From assembly GCA_016218905.1 (NCBI GenBank), contig JACRCS010000335.1, positions 1-22,854 on the forward strand: DNA of 22,854 nucleotides, read 5' to 3'. The notes below the pieces were generated by a model that ran no database searches, was not told where the DNA came from, and was given only the letters and a program-made list of their open reading frames with translations. Below, in pieces: positions 13,289 through 21,151 of the stretch. How positions within the stretch are numbered: the stretch's first letter is position 1; the number at the start of each line of letters is the position of its first letter. The position numbers and the translations under genes are program-made. Source of the stretch: Deltaproteobacteria bacterium (GTDB taxonomy: Bacteria; Desulfobacterota_C; Deferrisomatia; Deferrisomatales; JACRMM01).

Positions 13289-14350
13289 ATGAACTCCGAT
13301 AGCAGGGGAGGAACGGGTCGGGCGGAGCGGATCCGGGCCTTTCGCGACGAGCTGGCGCAGCTCGAGCTCGATCGGGTGCTGATCCTGACCGACGAGCAGC
13401 GCTGGCGGCTTCGCCGGTACCACGAGGGCATTCTGAGGCCGCTCCTCCTGGAGCCGATCGGGTCGGTTCAGGCGCCGCCGCCCCGGCGGGCACCGCCGGC
13501 CCCGCCCCGGCCCCGCCTGCTCCCTTGGGCCGTGACCGGAGCGCTCTGGGCCGCCGTCCTCATCACCTCCGCCTGGGCGTGGGACCTCCTCCCTCTGGCC
13601 GGCCAGCTCTCCACCCTCTCCCTCGCCCCCTTCGTCCTGGGAGGCGCGACCCACCTCGCCGTCCGCTCCGCGTCCGGGCGCGCCTGGGTCTCTCCCCTCG
13701 GCCTCTCGGCCTGCGCCGCTCTGCTCACTGCGGTGCTCGTCTCGAGCGCTTCCCTCGGCGCTGCGCCCGGTGCCGCTCTCGCCGCCGCGCTGGGCGCGGC
13801 CCTCCTGTGTGCCTACGCCTGCGACGACGCCTTCATTGCCGCGGGCGCGGCCTCCGCCGCGGCCTTCGCGTCCGCCTGGTGCCTGCAGCCCGCCGCTACT
13901 TCCTGGACCGCGCCGCTGGAGCGGCCGGAGACGCTCTTCCCCGCCGGCGCCGCACTGCTCCTCCTGGCGGCCGTGCCGCACCGGAGCCGGCCCTCCTTCC
14001 CTCCGGCGTTCCGGCTGGTGGGCTTGGCCTTTCTCCTCGTCCCCATGGCGCTCCTCTGCAATTGGGGCGCGGTGAGCGTGTTTCCGGTGCCGCCGGACGA
14101 GCTCCAGACCCTCTACCGCGCCATCGGCGGCACCACCGCCGCCCTCACCACCGTGGTCGGCCTGTGGCGGGGCTGGCGCGCGACCTCCTACGCCGGCGTC
14201 TCGTTCCTCGCGGTCTTCCTCTATAGCGCGCTCGTCTCCTGGTGGTGGCACCGGATCCCGGACTACGCGTTCTTCTCGGGAGCCGCGGTCCTCGCCCTCA
14301 CCGCCTCGGCGGTGACCGCCAGGATGCATCGCGCGAGGACGGCCGCGTGA
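13289..14350 (+). CDS. DUF2157-like polytopic membrane protein
   Basis: The 353-residue product has a soluble helical N-terminus (about 1-55, ending TDEQRWRLRRYHEG), a Pro-rich linker (about 62-77) and then roughly nine hydrophobic segments from about 80 to 345, many of them Ala/Leu-rich. This layout of a short cytoplasmic head followed by a compact bundle of helices matches DUF2157 membrane proteins, and the following gene looks like DUF4824, a common partner. Function of the family is unknown. ATG at 13289-13291 has GAGG (13278-13281) seven bases upstream. Its TGA stop overlaps the GTG of the next gene as GTGA (14347-14350), so the two are translationally coupled. Assignment rests on architecture and context rather than a diagnostic motif. 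Confidence 0.7.
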   Translation: MNSDSRGGTGRAERIRAFRDELAQLELDRVLILTDEQRWRLRRYHEGILRPLLLEPIGSVQAPPPRRAPPAPPRPRLLPWAVTGALWAAVLITSAWAWDLLPLAGQLSTLSLAPFVLGGATHLAVRSASGRAWVSPLGLSACAALLTAVLVSSASLGAAPGAALAAALGAALLCAYACDDAFIAAGAASAAAFASAWCLQPAATSWTAPLERPETLFPAGAALLLLAAVPHRSRPSFPPAFRLVGLAFLLVPMALLCNWGAVSVFPVPPDELQTLYRAIGGTTAALTTVVGLWRGWRATSYAGVSFLAVFLYSALVSWWWHRIPDYAFFSGAAVLALTASAVTARMHRARTAA

Positions 14351-15213
14351 GCTCGCCCGTGCGCCCCACGCCCCCTCCCCGCCCTTCGGCTCCGGGTCCC
14401 ACCCCGAACCGACAACCGACAACCAAGAACCGAAAACTTTGGCTTCTCGCCGCGCTCGTGTCCGCGCTCCTGGCGGAGGCCCTGGTCCTCGGGCCGGCCC
14501 TCTACAACCGGTCGGGGACGGAGGCCTCCCTGGTGCTGACGGAGCGGGAGATGCCCCGTGCGGAGCCCCTGGAGGCGTCGCCCTTCCTGAGACTCCGGTG
14601 GGAGCAGCCGGACGCTCTCCCCTGGCTCGGACGGGAGAAGCTGGAGGCCCTCGGGTTCCATCTCTCAGGACCAGCCGCGGACCCGGCGGAGCAGCTCCGC
14701 TACGAGAAGACGCTGCCGAAGGCCGCCTACGTCGCCCTGGAGTACGAAGGGGACGCGTGGCAGGCGTGGCTCGCCGAGACGGAGATGGAGCTCGACCTCC
14801 TCGCCGCGCGCCTGGAACGCGGAGAGATGACCCGAGAGGAGTTCGAGGAGAGCCGGGGAGCGCTCGACCGGGAACGCCGGACGCGCTCGCGCCTCCTGGC
14901 CGTGGACGTGGACCGGGACCCGGCGGAGCTGCGCCGGCGCTGTCCGGACGCGTCGCGCTACCTGATCCTTCCCGGAGCGGTCCGCCTCATCCTGGGAGGA
15001 GACGGAAACGTCCGGGGAGCCGTCTCCGCCGTCTCGCCCGAGGCGATCCGCGCCCCCGACCGCGACCTCCCCGCCCTCCGGGGAAGGTCCCCCCACCCCC
15101 ACCCCGACCCCTACTGGTCAGATCCCCTCGAGCCCCGCTACCGCGTCGAGCTCCGCTCCGGAAGACTCCACCGTCCGTGGATCGAGTCCGTGCAGCCCTT
15201 GAGGGGCAGCTAA
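14347..15213 (+). CDS. DUF4824-like single-pass membrane protein
   Basis: A 288-residue protein: a Pro-rich cytoplasmic N-terminus (1-30), one transmembrane helix (about 31-53, LWLLAALVSALLAEALVLG), then an exported domain. YVALEYEGDAW (128-138) and the preceding PWLGREKLEALGF (92-104) resemble the DUF4824 family, which usually sits next to DUF2157 genes. The exact role is unknown; the pair probably forms a membrane complex (inference). The GTG start overlaps the upstream stop by four bases, with GAGG eight bases before it. Codons about 20-30 (PNRQPTTKNRK) are made from a heptanucleotide tandem repeat (14407-14437), so this part of the N-terminus is probably repeat-derived. The TAA stop (15211-15213) directly abuts another heptamer array. 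Confidence 0.75.
   Translation: MSSPVRPTPPPRPSAPGPTPNRQPTTKNRKLWLLAALVSALLAEALVLGPALYNRSGTEASLVLTEREMPRAEPLEASPFLRLRWEQPDALPWLGREKLEALGFHLSGPAADPAEQLRYEKTLPKAAYVALEYEGDAWQAWLAETEMELDLLAARLERGEMTREEFEESRGALDRERRTRSRLLAVDVDRDPAELRRRCPDASRYLILPGAVRLILGGDGNVRGAVSAVSPEAIRAPDRDLPALRGRSPHPHPDPYWSDPLEPRYRVELRSGRLHRPWIESVQPLRGS
14407..14437 (+). repeat. Heptamer array A (AACCGAC type) inside a coding region
   Basis: Units AACCGAC, AACCGAC, AACCAAG, AACCGAA run head to tail with a trailing AAC. They lie in the N-terminal codons of the DUF4824-like gene, in front of the transmembrane helix. The same unit family occurs in arrays at 15214, 15376 and 15896. Confidence 0.8.
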
Positions 15214-15254
15214 TAGCTGTTAGCTGTTAGCGGTTAGCGGTCAGCGGTCAGCTG
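15214..15254 (-). repeat. Heptamer array B (AACMGCT type, minus orientation)
   Basis: On the plus strand the units are TAGCTGT, TAGCTGT, TAGCGGT, TAGCGGT, CAGCGGT, CAGCTG. On the minus strand they read as AACAGCT and AACCGCT, the same family as array A. The array begins at the base after the stop codon of the DUF4824-like gene. Its 15221-15232 segment is a perfect inverted copy of 15375-15386. Confidence 0.85.
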
Positions 15255-15317
15255 CACGGCAGGGCGTCCGCCAGTCATCCGAAGTCGTATCCCCGCCGTG
15301 CGCAGTCGGCCCTGCCC

Positions 15318-15340
15318 GCCTCCCGCCCCCCGCGGGAGGC
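15318..15340. terminator. Strong hairpin between convergent genes, likely bidirectional terminator
   Basis: GCCTCCCGC (15318-15326) pairs perfectly with GCGGGAGGC (15332-15340) around a CCCCC loop. It stands midway between the convergent DUF4824-like gene and fmdB. A short T-run (15352-15355) follows about 11 bases downstream on the plus strand, further away than in a classical intrinsic terminator. Confidence 0.5.
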
Positions 15341-15375
15341 CCGTCACACACTTTTCCAGCCCTCAGCTCCCAATC

Positions 15376-15402
15376 GCTAACAGCTAAAGACTAACAGCTA
15401 TA
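15376..15402 (+). repeat. Heptamer array C (AACAGCT type) at the fmdB 3' end
   Basis: CTAACAG, CTAAAGA, CTAACAG and CTATAG follow one another. The last units contain the fmdB stop codon (CTA at 15398-15400 is TAG on the minus strand). The first unit with its flank (CGCTAACAGCTA, 15375-15386) is the exact inverse of 15221-15232 in array B. Confidence 0.75.
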
Positions 15403-15886
15403 GTTCGTACAGCGTCTCATCTTTCGAAGGAGGCAGATACTTCCTGCGGAACGCCTTCGCCCCCTCGGGGGAGAAGGGATCTTCGCCTTCCAGGACCTCT
15501 CCGAGCTGCGCTTCGATCTCGTCGGGGTCTCCTCCGGCCTCCATCCTCCGGATCGCCTCCTCCATGCCGGGGCCGAGCTTCATTCCGGTGGCGGCGTACA
15601 GCTTGCGCATGAGGTTCCCAACCTGGCGCGGGTTCTCCTCGTCGAGAACTTCGGCCTCGCCGGCCAGGGCTTCCATGGCCCGCTCCAGCTTGGCCTCGTC
15701 GAGGTCCGGCATCCCCTCGTCCTCGGCCTCGGTGCGCCCCTTGGAGATGGCGAAGAGGGAGACCTGCCGCTCGATCCGTGGCCTCCCGCATCTGGGACAG
15801 TCCGGCCGCTTCTCCGTATTCACGGTGCGGGAGAAGAAGTTGAAGATACAGTGGCAGTCGGAACAGTAGAATTCGTAGATGGGCAT
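15398..15886 (-). CDS. FmdB-family zinc-ribbon regulatory protein
   Basis: The 162-residue protein opens with the canonical MPIYEFYCSDC and a CxxC...CxxC zinc ribbon (C8, C11, C30, C33), as in FmdB/CxxC_CXXC_SSSS-type proteins. The rest is acidic and helical (about 55-140), ending in DETLYEL. FmdB-like proteins are small putative regulators or nucleic-acid-binding proteins; the partner is unknown. The start is certain from the conserved N-terminus, yet no Shine-Dalgarno is present: the bases before the ATG are TTCTTC preceded by heptamer array D. The stop codon lies within array C. The gene lies 104 bases downstream of the M23 peptidase gene and could be read through from the lptD operon. Confidence 0.9.
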   Translation of the reverse strand: MPIYEFYCSDCHCIFNFFSRTVNTEKRPDCPRCGRPRIERQVSLFAISKGRTEAEDEGMPDLDEAKLERAMEALAGEAEVLDEENPRQVGNLMRKLYAATGMKLGPGMEEAIRRMEAGGDPDEIEAQLGEVLEGEDPFSPEGAKAFRRKYLPPSKDETLYEL

Positions 15887-15895
15887 GAAGAACCA

Positions 15896-15937
15896 GTTAT
15901 CGGTTATCGGTTATCGGTTATCGGTTGTCGGTTGCGG
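15896..15937 (-). repeat. Heptamer array D (AACCGAT type, minus orientation) in the fmdB leader
   Basis: GTTATCG occurs four times, followed by GTTGTCG and GTTGCGG; on the minus strand these are AACCGAT and AACCGAC units. The array starts 10 bases upstream of the fmdB ATG and occupies the place of its leader. TCGGTTGTCGGTT (15921-15933) is an exact inverse of 14407-14419 in array A. Confidence 0.9.
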
Positions 15938-15942
15938 CGTTG

Positions 15943-15982
15943 GACAGGTCAGACAGGTCAGACGAGTCAGACCGGTCGGACG
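15943..15982. repeat. Period-9 array (GACAGGTCA type) upstream of fmdB
   Basis: GACAGGTCA, GACAGGTCA, GACGAGTCA, GACCGGTCG and a trailing GACG run head to tail directly behind array D and end eight bases before the M23 peptidase stop. The unit is nearly palindromic and resembles the units at 13169. Confidence 0.85.
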
Positions 15983-15990
15983 CCTTGACC

Positions 15991-16893
15991 TCACTCCGCC
16001 GGTCCCCCGACGGGGTTCAACGCCGTGACGCTCTCGGGATCCACTCGCAGGCCCGAGAGGTACATGCCCCAGTGAAGGTGGGGGCCGGTGGAGCGGCCGG
16101 TGGAGCCGACGAGGCCGAGGAGCTGGCCGGCCTCGACCCGGTCGCCCTGCGCCACCTTGAGCGCGCTCATGTGGAAGTACGCGCTGTAGAGCCCGCAGCC
16201 GTGGTCGACCAGGGCCGTCAAGCCCGTGTAGTAGAAGTCGCCCACGAGGGCGACCCTGCCGGCAGCGGTGGCGGTCACCGGGGCGCCCTTGGGGGCCGCT
16301 ATGTCCGTGCCCCCGTGGTAGCTCTTCGGCTTTCCGTTGTAGACCCGCCTCACCCCGAAGGGACCCGAGACGTGGCCCTGGGCAGGCACCAGGAAGGGAA
16401 ACGACCAGAACCGGTCCGCCGTGCGCTCGGCCAGGACCGTCCGAATGAGCTTATTCTCCCGCTCCGCCCTCGCCTCGTTCTCGGGAGAGAGGGTCACCAT
16501 CCCCTCGTCGACGGAGAGCTGCTGGATCCCGTACTCGCGCTCACCCACCTCGATGGGAGAGCTTCCAAGGAGCCGCTCCCCCTCCTTTCCGAGGGCCACG
16601 ACCGAGAGCTCCCGGGCTCCGGACTTCTCGTCCCGGTCGAGGGAGACGAGCCCCTCCCAGGAGCCCTCCGCGGTCTTCCAGAGAGGAAAGCTGCGGCCGC
16701 AGAGCCGAGCCTCCAGCACCTCGGCCGGCTGGAGCTCTCCGGCGAGGGCGCGGACCTGGGCCATCTGCCCGGGCCCGGGCCTGGGGGGACGCACCTCGAT
16801 CCGGAACTTCTCCCCCTCCTCCGCCCCGCCCGCCGCCGCTGCGCACAACCCGAGACAGAAGACCAGACCCGCCGCCAACGCTCGTACCTTCAT
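15991..16893 (-). CDS. Secreted M23 family peptidoglycan endopeptidase
   Basis: A 300-residue exported protein. The signal peptide covers about residues 1-24 (MKVRALAAGLVFCLGLC core, AGGA end). A beta-rich N-terminal region (about 28-120) resembles the immunoglobulin-like or propeptide part of LytM proteins. The M23 catalytic domain (about 170-292) carries zinc ligands H193 and D197 in HGGTDIA, H272/H274 in GPHLHWG and H241 in AYFHMS. All catalytic residues are present, so it should cleave peptide crosslinks in the periplasm rather than act as an inactive activator. The ATG overlaps the glnD stop as ATGA (16890-16893); the Shine-Dalgarno GGGAGAGGGG sits inside the glnD 3' end. It is the fourth gene of the lptD operon. 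Confidence 0.95.
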   Translation of the reverse strand: MKVRALAAGLVFCLGLCAAAAGGAEEGEKFRIEVRPPRPGPGQMAQVRALAGELQPAEVLEARLCGRSFPLWKTAEGSWEGLVSLDRDEKSGARELSVVALGKEGERLLGSSPIEVGEREYGIQQLSVDEGMVTLSPENEARAERENKLIRTVLAERTADRFWSFPFLVPAQGHVSGPFGVRRVYNGKPKSYHGGTDIAAPKGAPVTATAAGRVALVGDFYYTGLTALVDHGCGLYSAYFHMSALKVAQGDRVEAGQLLGLVGSTGRSTGPHLHWGMYLSGLRVDPESVTALNPVGGPAE

Positions 16894-19538
16894 GAAAACC
16901 CCTCTCCCTTGAGCACGCGGCTCAGCGAGGCCTGAAGCGCTTCGATTCTACCTCGGTCCGTGATCTTACCGCTTCCGACGTCTTCGACGTAGAAGGAGTC
17001 GGAGACCCGGTCGATGTTCGTCGCGATCTTGGCCAGGCGGATGGTGAGCCCCTGCTCCGCGAAGGTCCGGGCGACGTCGTAGAGGAGTCCCAGACGGTCG
17101 GCCGCCGTGATGTCGACCACCGTGAAGCGCCGGGAAGCTTCATTGTCGATGCGGACCCGCACGGCCGCCTTCGGCCTCGGGCGGTCGAGGACGCCCCGGC
17201 GCCGGAGCCTGGATCCCACCGCCGCCTCCAGCGTGGACTGCCCGGTGAGGACCGCATCCAGGTCCCTGCGCCAGTCTCTCCAGACCGCCTCGTCGAAGAT
17301 GAGCTCGCCCGCCGGGCCGCAGACGTGGACGACGTCCAGCGCCCAGCCGTCGCCGCGGGTGTTCAGCACGGCCGAGAGGATGTTGAGCCGGTGCGCGGCC
17401 ATGAGGCCCGCGATATCGGAGAAGAGGCCCGGCCGATCCCGGGTGACGACGAGCACCTCGGCGTACCCCTCCGCCGGCACGGGCCGCACCTCGGCCACCG
17501 GTCGCTCCCCCCGCCGGGCGAAGACGGCCACGTGACGAAGGAGCGCCTCCACGGGGTTCGCGAGGAGGTACTGGGGGCTCTCCACGTCCTGGAGGAAGCG
17601 CTCCACCTCTTCCGGCGGCACCTCCACGGCGAGTTGGCGCAGGCGCTCGCGAACGCTCTGCACCCGTTCCTCCCCGAGCTCCGCCTCGAACGTGCCCTCC
17701 TCGAGGGCCTCCCGCGCCTTGAGGTAGAGCTCGCGCAGCAGAAGGTCTTTCCAGCTCGTCCACGCGCCGGGGCCCACGGCACGGATGTCCGCGAAGGTGA
17801 GCAGGTACAGCATCCCCAGCGCCTCGGCGCTGCCCACTTTCCGCGCGAAGGAGAAGATCAGCTCCTCGTCGTGGAGATCGCGCCGTTCCGCCGTGTGGGA
17901 GAGGAGGAGGTGGTTGGCGACGAGGAAGACGAGCCGCTCCCGGTCCTCGGGCGAGAGCCCCATCCGCTCGCCGACGGCCAGCGCGATCTCGGCCCCCCGC
18001 CTCTCGTGCTCGCTCCCCTCGCCCTTGCCGACGTCGTGGAGGAGCGCCGCCAGATAGAGGATCTCCGGCCGGGAGAGACCGGTCATGACCTCGGTCGGCA
18101 GGGGGAACTCCTCGGCGAGCTCGCCCCGGGCGAGCCTCCGGAGCTCCTGGACGGCGAAGAGACTGTGCACGTCGACCGGATAGGCGTGGTAGAGGTCCCG
18201 CTGCATCCGGCAGTAGATGCGCTCGAACTCGGGGATGAAGCGGTTGAGCAGGTGCACGTCGTGCATCCGCATCAGGGTCGTGGCGACCCGGCGGGGGTAG
18301 CTCAGGATCCGGAAGAACGCCTGCACCGCCCGCGGGTCGCGCCGGAAGCGGTCGTCGATCCGGGGCAGGTTTTCTCGAACGACCTCGAGAGCTTCGGGGG
18401 AGAGGTCGGCGTCCTGGACCTGGGCGGCCTCGAAGACCTCGAGGAGGAGGAGCGGCGTCTTCTCGACGGCATCGGCGCTGAGGTGGATCTCCCCCTGCCG
18501 GAGCACCATTCCGGGCGCGAGCGTCCGAGGCGCGTGCCGCTCGGCTTCGCTCCTCGGCAGGAGCCCGGCCGCGGCCCTCCGGACCGTGAGACGGGTGAAG
18601 TGGCTCACCCGGTTGGCCGTGGAGTAGACGTCCTGGAGGAACCGTTCGCCCCCCGACAGCCCGCCCTCGTCCCGGTATCCCAGGAAGGGCGCCAGCTCCT
18701 CCTGCGCCTCGAAGCTCAGCCGGTCGTCGCACCGGCCGGCGGCGAAGTGGAGATGGTTGCGGATGCGCAGGAAGAACTCGGTGGCCCCGGCGATCGCCGC
18801 CAGCTCTCCCTCCGGGAGGACCCCCTTCCGGAGGAGCTCGTCCCTGGAACGGACCTTGAACCGCACCTTCGCTACCCAGACGGCGGTCTGGGCGTCGCGC
18901 AAGTATCCGGGGCTCTCCTTCACGTTCGGTTCGAGCAGATACACCGTGTCGCCGTAGCGGCGGGAGCGCGCCTCCATCTCCTCCAGCTTCGCCTGGACGA
19001 AGGCCCGGACGCCGCGGCCGAAGATCTCTCCCCAGAGGACCTCGCGCTCGAAGCGGTCCGCGAGCCGCTGGGAGCCGTAGAGGAGTCTCGCCTCCAGAAG
19101 GCTCGTCTTGCTGCGCAGATCGTCGCGGGCTACCTCCCGGTTCTCCTCCACGGTGCGCGCGACGCAGTGGACCTCGAGCCCCGCGTCCCAGAGGGGGTAG
19201 AGGAGCGCCTCGGCCAGGGCGGAGAGCTCCCGGACATCCTCCGGGGCGATGAGGAGATCCACGTCCGAATAGGGAGAGAGCTCCCGGCGGCCGAAACCTC
19301 CCAGCGCGAAGATCCCGACGGCGTCGCTGCGGAAGCCCTCCTCCTCGAGGAGGGCACCGAAGAGCGACACGACGGCGCGCTCGACCCACTCGGTCCACTC
19401 CCGCACGACCTGCACGCCCGAAGCGCCCGATGCGTGGGACGACCGGAGCTCCTTGCGGCCCTCGTCGACGTATGCGCGCAGCACCGCGGAGCGCGACTTT
19501 TGGGGGCGTAGCGCGGCCTTGAGGTCGGGAGGCGTCAA
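16890..19538 (-). CDS. glnD: [Protein-PII] uridylyltransferase/uridylyl-removing enzyme
   Basis: The 882 residues match GlnD (E. coli 890) in length and domain order. The nucleotidyltransferase motif GGFGRRELSPYSDVDLLI (80-97) has D92 and D94. The GlnD linker domain follows, with an HD domain at about 455-585 (ALLHDVGKGEG with H501/D502, ANHLLLSHTAE with H543, FADIRA with D583). Two ACT domains lie at about 693-770 (VTRDRPGLFSDIAG) and 805-880 (ITAADRLGLLYDVA) and sense glutamine. GlnD adds UMP to PII when nitrogen is scarce and removes it when glutamine is plentiful. The start is TTG at 19536-19538: it overlaps the amidase stop as TTGA and has GAAGAGG just upstream. The much longer upstream open frame is an antisense-like shadow of the amidase gene. 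No PII gene is seen in the window. Confidence 0.95.
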   Translation of the reverse strand: MTPPDLKAALRPQKSRSAVLRAYVDEGRKELRSSHASGASGVQVVREWTEWVERAVVSLFGALLEEEGFRSDAVGIFALGGFGRRELSPYSDVDLLIAPEDVRELSALAEALLYPLWDAGLEVHCVARTVEENREVARDDLRSKTSLLEARLLYGSQRLADRFEREVLWGEIFGRGVRAFVQAKLEEMEARSRRYGDTVYLLEPNVKESPGYLRDAQTAVWVAKVRFKVRSRDELLRKGVLPEGELAAIAGATEFFLRIRNHLHFAAGRCDDRLSFEAQEELAPFLGYRDEGGLSGGERFLQDVYSTANRVSHFTRLTVRRAAAGLLPRSEAERHAPRTLAPGMVLRQGEIHLSADAVEKTPLLLLEVFEAAQVQDADLSPEALEVVRENLPRIDDRFRRDPRAVQAFFRILSYPRRVATTLMRMHDVHLLNRFIPEFERIYCRMQRDLYHAYPVDVHSLFAVQELRRLARGELAEEFPLPTEVMTGLSRPEILYLAALLHDVGKGEGSEHERRGAEIALAVGERMGLSPEDRERLVFLVANHLLLSHTAERRDLHDEELIFSFARKVGSAEALGMLYLLTFADIRAVGPGAWTSWKDLLLRELYLKAREALEEGTFEAELGEERVQSVRERLRQLAVEVPPEEVERFLQDVESPQYLLANPVEALLRHVAVFARRGERPVAEVRPVPAEGYAEVLVVTRDRPGLFSDIAGLMAAHRLNILSAVLNTRGDGWALDVVHVCGPAGELIFDEAVWRDWRRDLDAVLTGQSTLEAAVGSRLRRRGVLDRPRPKAAVRVRIDNEASRRFTVVDITAADRLGLLYDVARTFAEQGLTIRLAKIATNIDRVSDSFYVEDVGSGKITDRGRIEALQASLSRVLKGEGFS

Positions 19539-21151
19539 AAGACCCTCTTCGATCGCTTCGCCTCGGCGGTTTCGGCGCTCTCGGTGTCCCGCACGTAGGT
19601 CAGGACTCCCTCCACGAGGCCCTCCACCGCGCGGTCCCGGTACTCGCTGTCGCTGAGCCGCCTGCACTCGACCGGATTGCTGATGAAGGCGGTCTCGACG
19701 AGCACCGCCGGCATCATCGCGCCGGTGAGGACATAGAAGGGCGCGCGCTTCACTCCCAGGTCCCGCACCGGCTGGTAGTGCTTCTGGACCGAGGAGACGA
19801 GGCCGGCGTGGACCGAACGCGCGAGGCGCTCGGACTCGCGCACCTTGGAGCTCAGAAGGAGATCGGCGAGCACGTGCTCGATCCCCGAGAGCGCGTCCTC
19901 GCCCGTCGCGTTCTCCCTGCCGGCGAGCCGCCGGGCCGCCCGGTCGGAGGAGCGCTCGAGGAAGTAGGTCTCGATCCCGTTGGCCAAAGGCGATCGGCTC
20001 GCGTTCGCGTGGATCGAGAGGAAGAGGTCCGCCCCGAAGGCGTTGGCGACGGCGGTCCGCTCTTCCAACGAGAGGAAGCGGTCGTCGGAGCGGGTGAGCT
20101 TCACCTCGCACCCCAGCCGTTCGCGAAGGCGCTTGGCGAGCTCCTTTCCGATGACGAGGACGACGTCCTTCTCCTGGGTGTTTCCCGGCCCGATGGCGCC
20201 CGGATCGTGGCCCCCGTGGCCGGGGTCGATGACGATCCGGAGCTTTCTCCTCGGGGGCTCGGCCTTCCCGGGCGGGGGCTTCCCCTCCGACTTCGGCTGC
20301 TCGGCCGCTTCCGGGTGGAAGACGTCGATGACGAGACGCGAGGGGGCTTCCAGCGCGAAGGCCCGGAAGGAGGCGGGTCCCTCGAGGTCGAGCACCACCC
20401 GGACGGTGGTCGGCGAGAACCGGGCGGAGCGAACCTGCCGCACGAGTCCGTCCGCGACCTGGAGCGAGGTCTCGCAGCCGGGAGCGAGGGCCGTCTTGGC
20501 GAGATCGACGAAGATCCGGTGCGGCTTCCCGGCGCCCGCGTCCTCCCTGAGGAGGCCGGGCTCGAAGGGAGTTCCCCCCGAGAGGTCCATGACGACGCGC
20601 GTGTACCCGGGACCGGACCAGGCGCGCACGCCGTTGAGCTCCGCGGCGCGCCCGACCTCGTCGAGCCGCCGCCGGGCCAGGGCTGCCCCCGGCGCGTCCG
20701 CGTACTGGGCGAGGATCCGCTGATAGCAGGCCCGGGCCCCGTCCTGGTCGCCGGAGAACTCCCGGATGCGGCCTGCCCGGAGGAGCGCCTCCGGAGCGGC
20801 CCGGCTCTTCGGGAAGCCCGCGATGATCCTCTCGTACAGGGCGGCCGCCCGGCGCCGATCTTCCGCGCGCTCGGCGGCACGGGAGAGCGCCTGGGCCTTC
20901 TCCAGGCAGAGGCCCGCCCGGTAGAGCGCCTCGGACGCCTCGCCCGGGCGGGGGGCGCGGCGGACAGCCTCCTCCAGCTCCGCCGCGGTCCGGCGCCAGG
21001 CCGCGGGATCCCTCCCCTCGGGCCCGTCGTCCGCGAGGCGCGAGTAGCTCTCCAGCGCGGCGTCGATCTTCGAGCGCGCCGGCGCGGCACCGGCACAGGC
21101 CGTCTGAGCGAGGAGCAGGGAGAGGACCCAGAAGATCGAGAAACGCCTCAT
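19535..21151 (-). CDS. N-acetylmuramoyl-L-alanine amidase (AMIN plus Amidase_3)
   Basis: A 538-residue exported amidase that cleaves the bond between muramic acid and the stem peptide. A signal sequence (1-22, hydrophobic FWVLSLLLA, then ACAGAAPA) could be cleaved by signal peptidase I; a lipoprotein at Cys19 is less likely because the lipobox is poor. Residues about 27-165 are a TPR-like helical repeat region. An AMIN domain follows (about 170-280, LNGVRAWSGPGYTRVVMDL and RLVIDVFHP), then a Pro/Lys-rich linker and Amidase_3 (about 303-522). Zinc ligands are H312 (DPGHGGHD), E327 (TQEKD) and H381 (SIHANAS), with catalytic E486 (LVETAFISNP). The ATG overlaps the lptD stop as ATGA (21148-21151). 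The TPR-like insertion between signal peptide and AMIN is the less usual part. Confidence 0.95.
   Translation of the reverse strand: MRRFSIFWVLSLLLAQTACAGAAPARSKIDAALESYSRLADDGPEGRDPAAWRRTAAELEEAVRRAPRPGEASEALYRAGLCLEKAQALSRAAERAEDRRRAAALYERIIAGFPKSRAAPEALLRAGRIREFSGDQDGARACYQRILAQYADAPGAALARRRLDEVGRAAELNGVRAWSGPGYTRVVMDLSGGTPFEPGLLREDAGAGKPHRIFVDLAKTALAPGCETSLQVADGLVRQVRSARFSPTTVRVVLDLEGPASFRAFALEAPSRLVIDVFHPEAAEQPKSEGKPPPGKAEPPRRKLRIVIDPGHGGHDPGAIGPGNTQEKDVVLVIGKELAKRLRERLGCEVKLTRSDDRFLSLEERTAVANAFGADLFLSIHANASRSPLANGIETYFLERSSDRAARRLAGRENATGEDALSGIEHVLADLLLSSKVRESERLARSVHAGLVSSVQKHYQPVRDLGVKRAPFYVLTGAMMPAVLVETAFISNPVECRRLSDSEYRDRAVEGLVEGVLTYVRDTESAETAEAKRSKRVF

Noticed and set aside
13103..14422. 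Long minus-strand frame over the DUF2157-like gene
   Set aside because: Composition is shadow-like (Gly/Arg/Glu), while the plus strand encodes regular hydrophobic helices.
17325..19511. 728-codon plus-strand open frame opposite glnD
   Set aside because: Antisense shadow; glnD domains on the other strand are unambiguous.
19539..20111. N-terminal extension of glnD by 191 codons
   Set aside because: The segment is an Arg/Gly-rich out-of-frame reading of the amidase gene; TTG at 19538 gives the family length.
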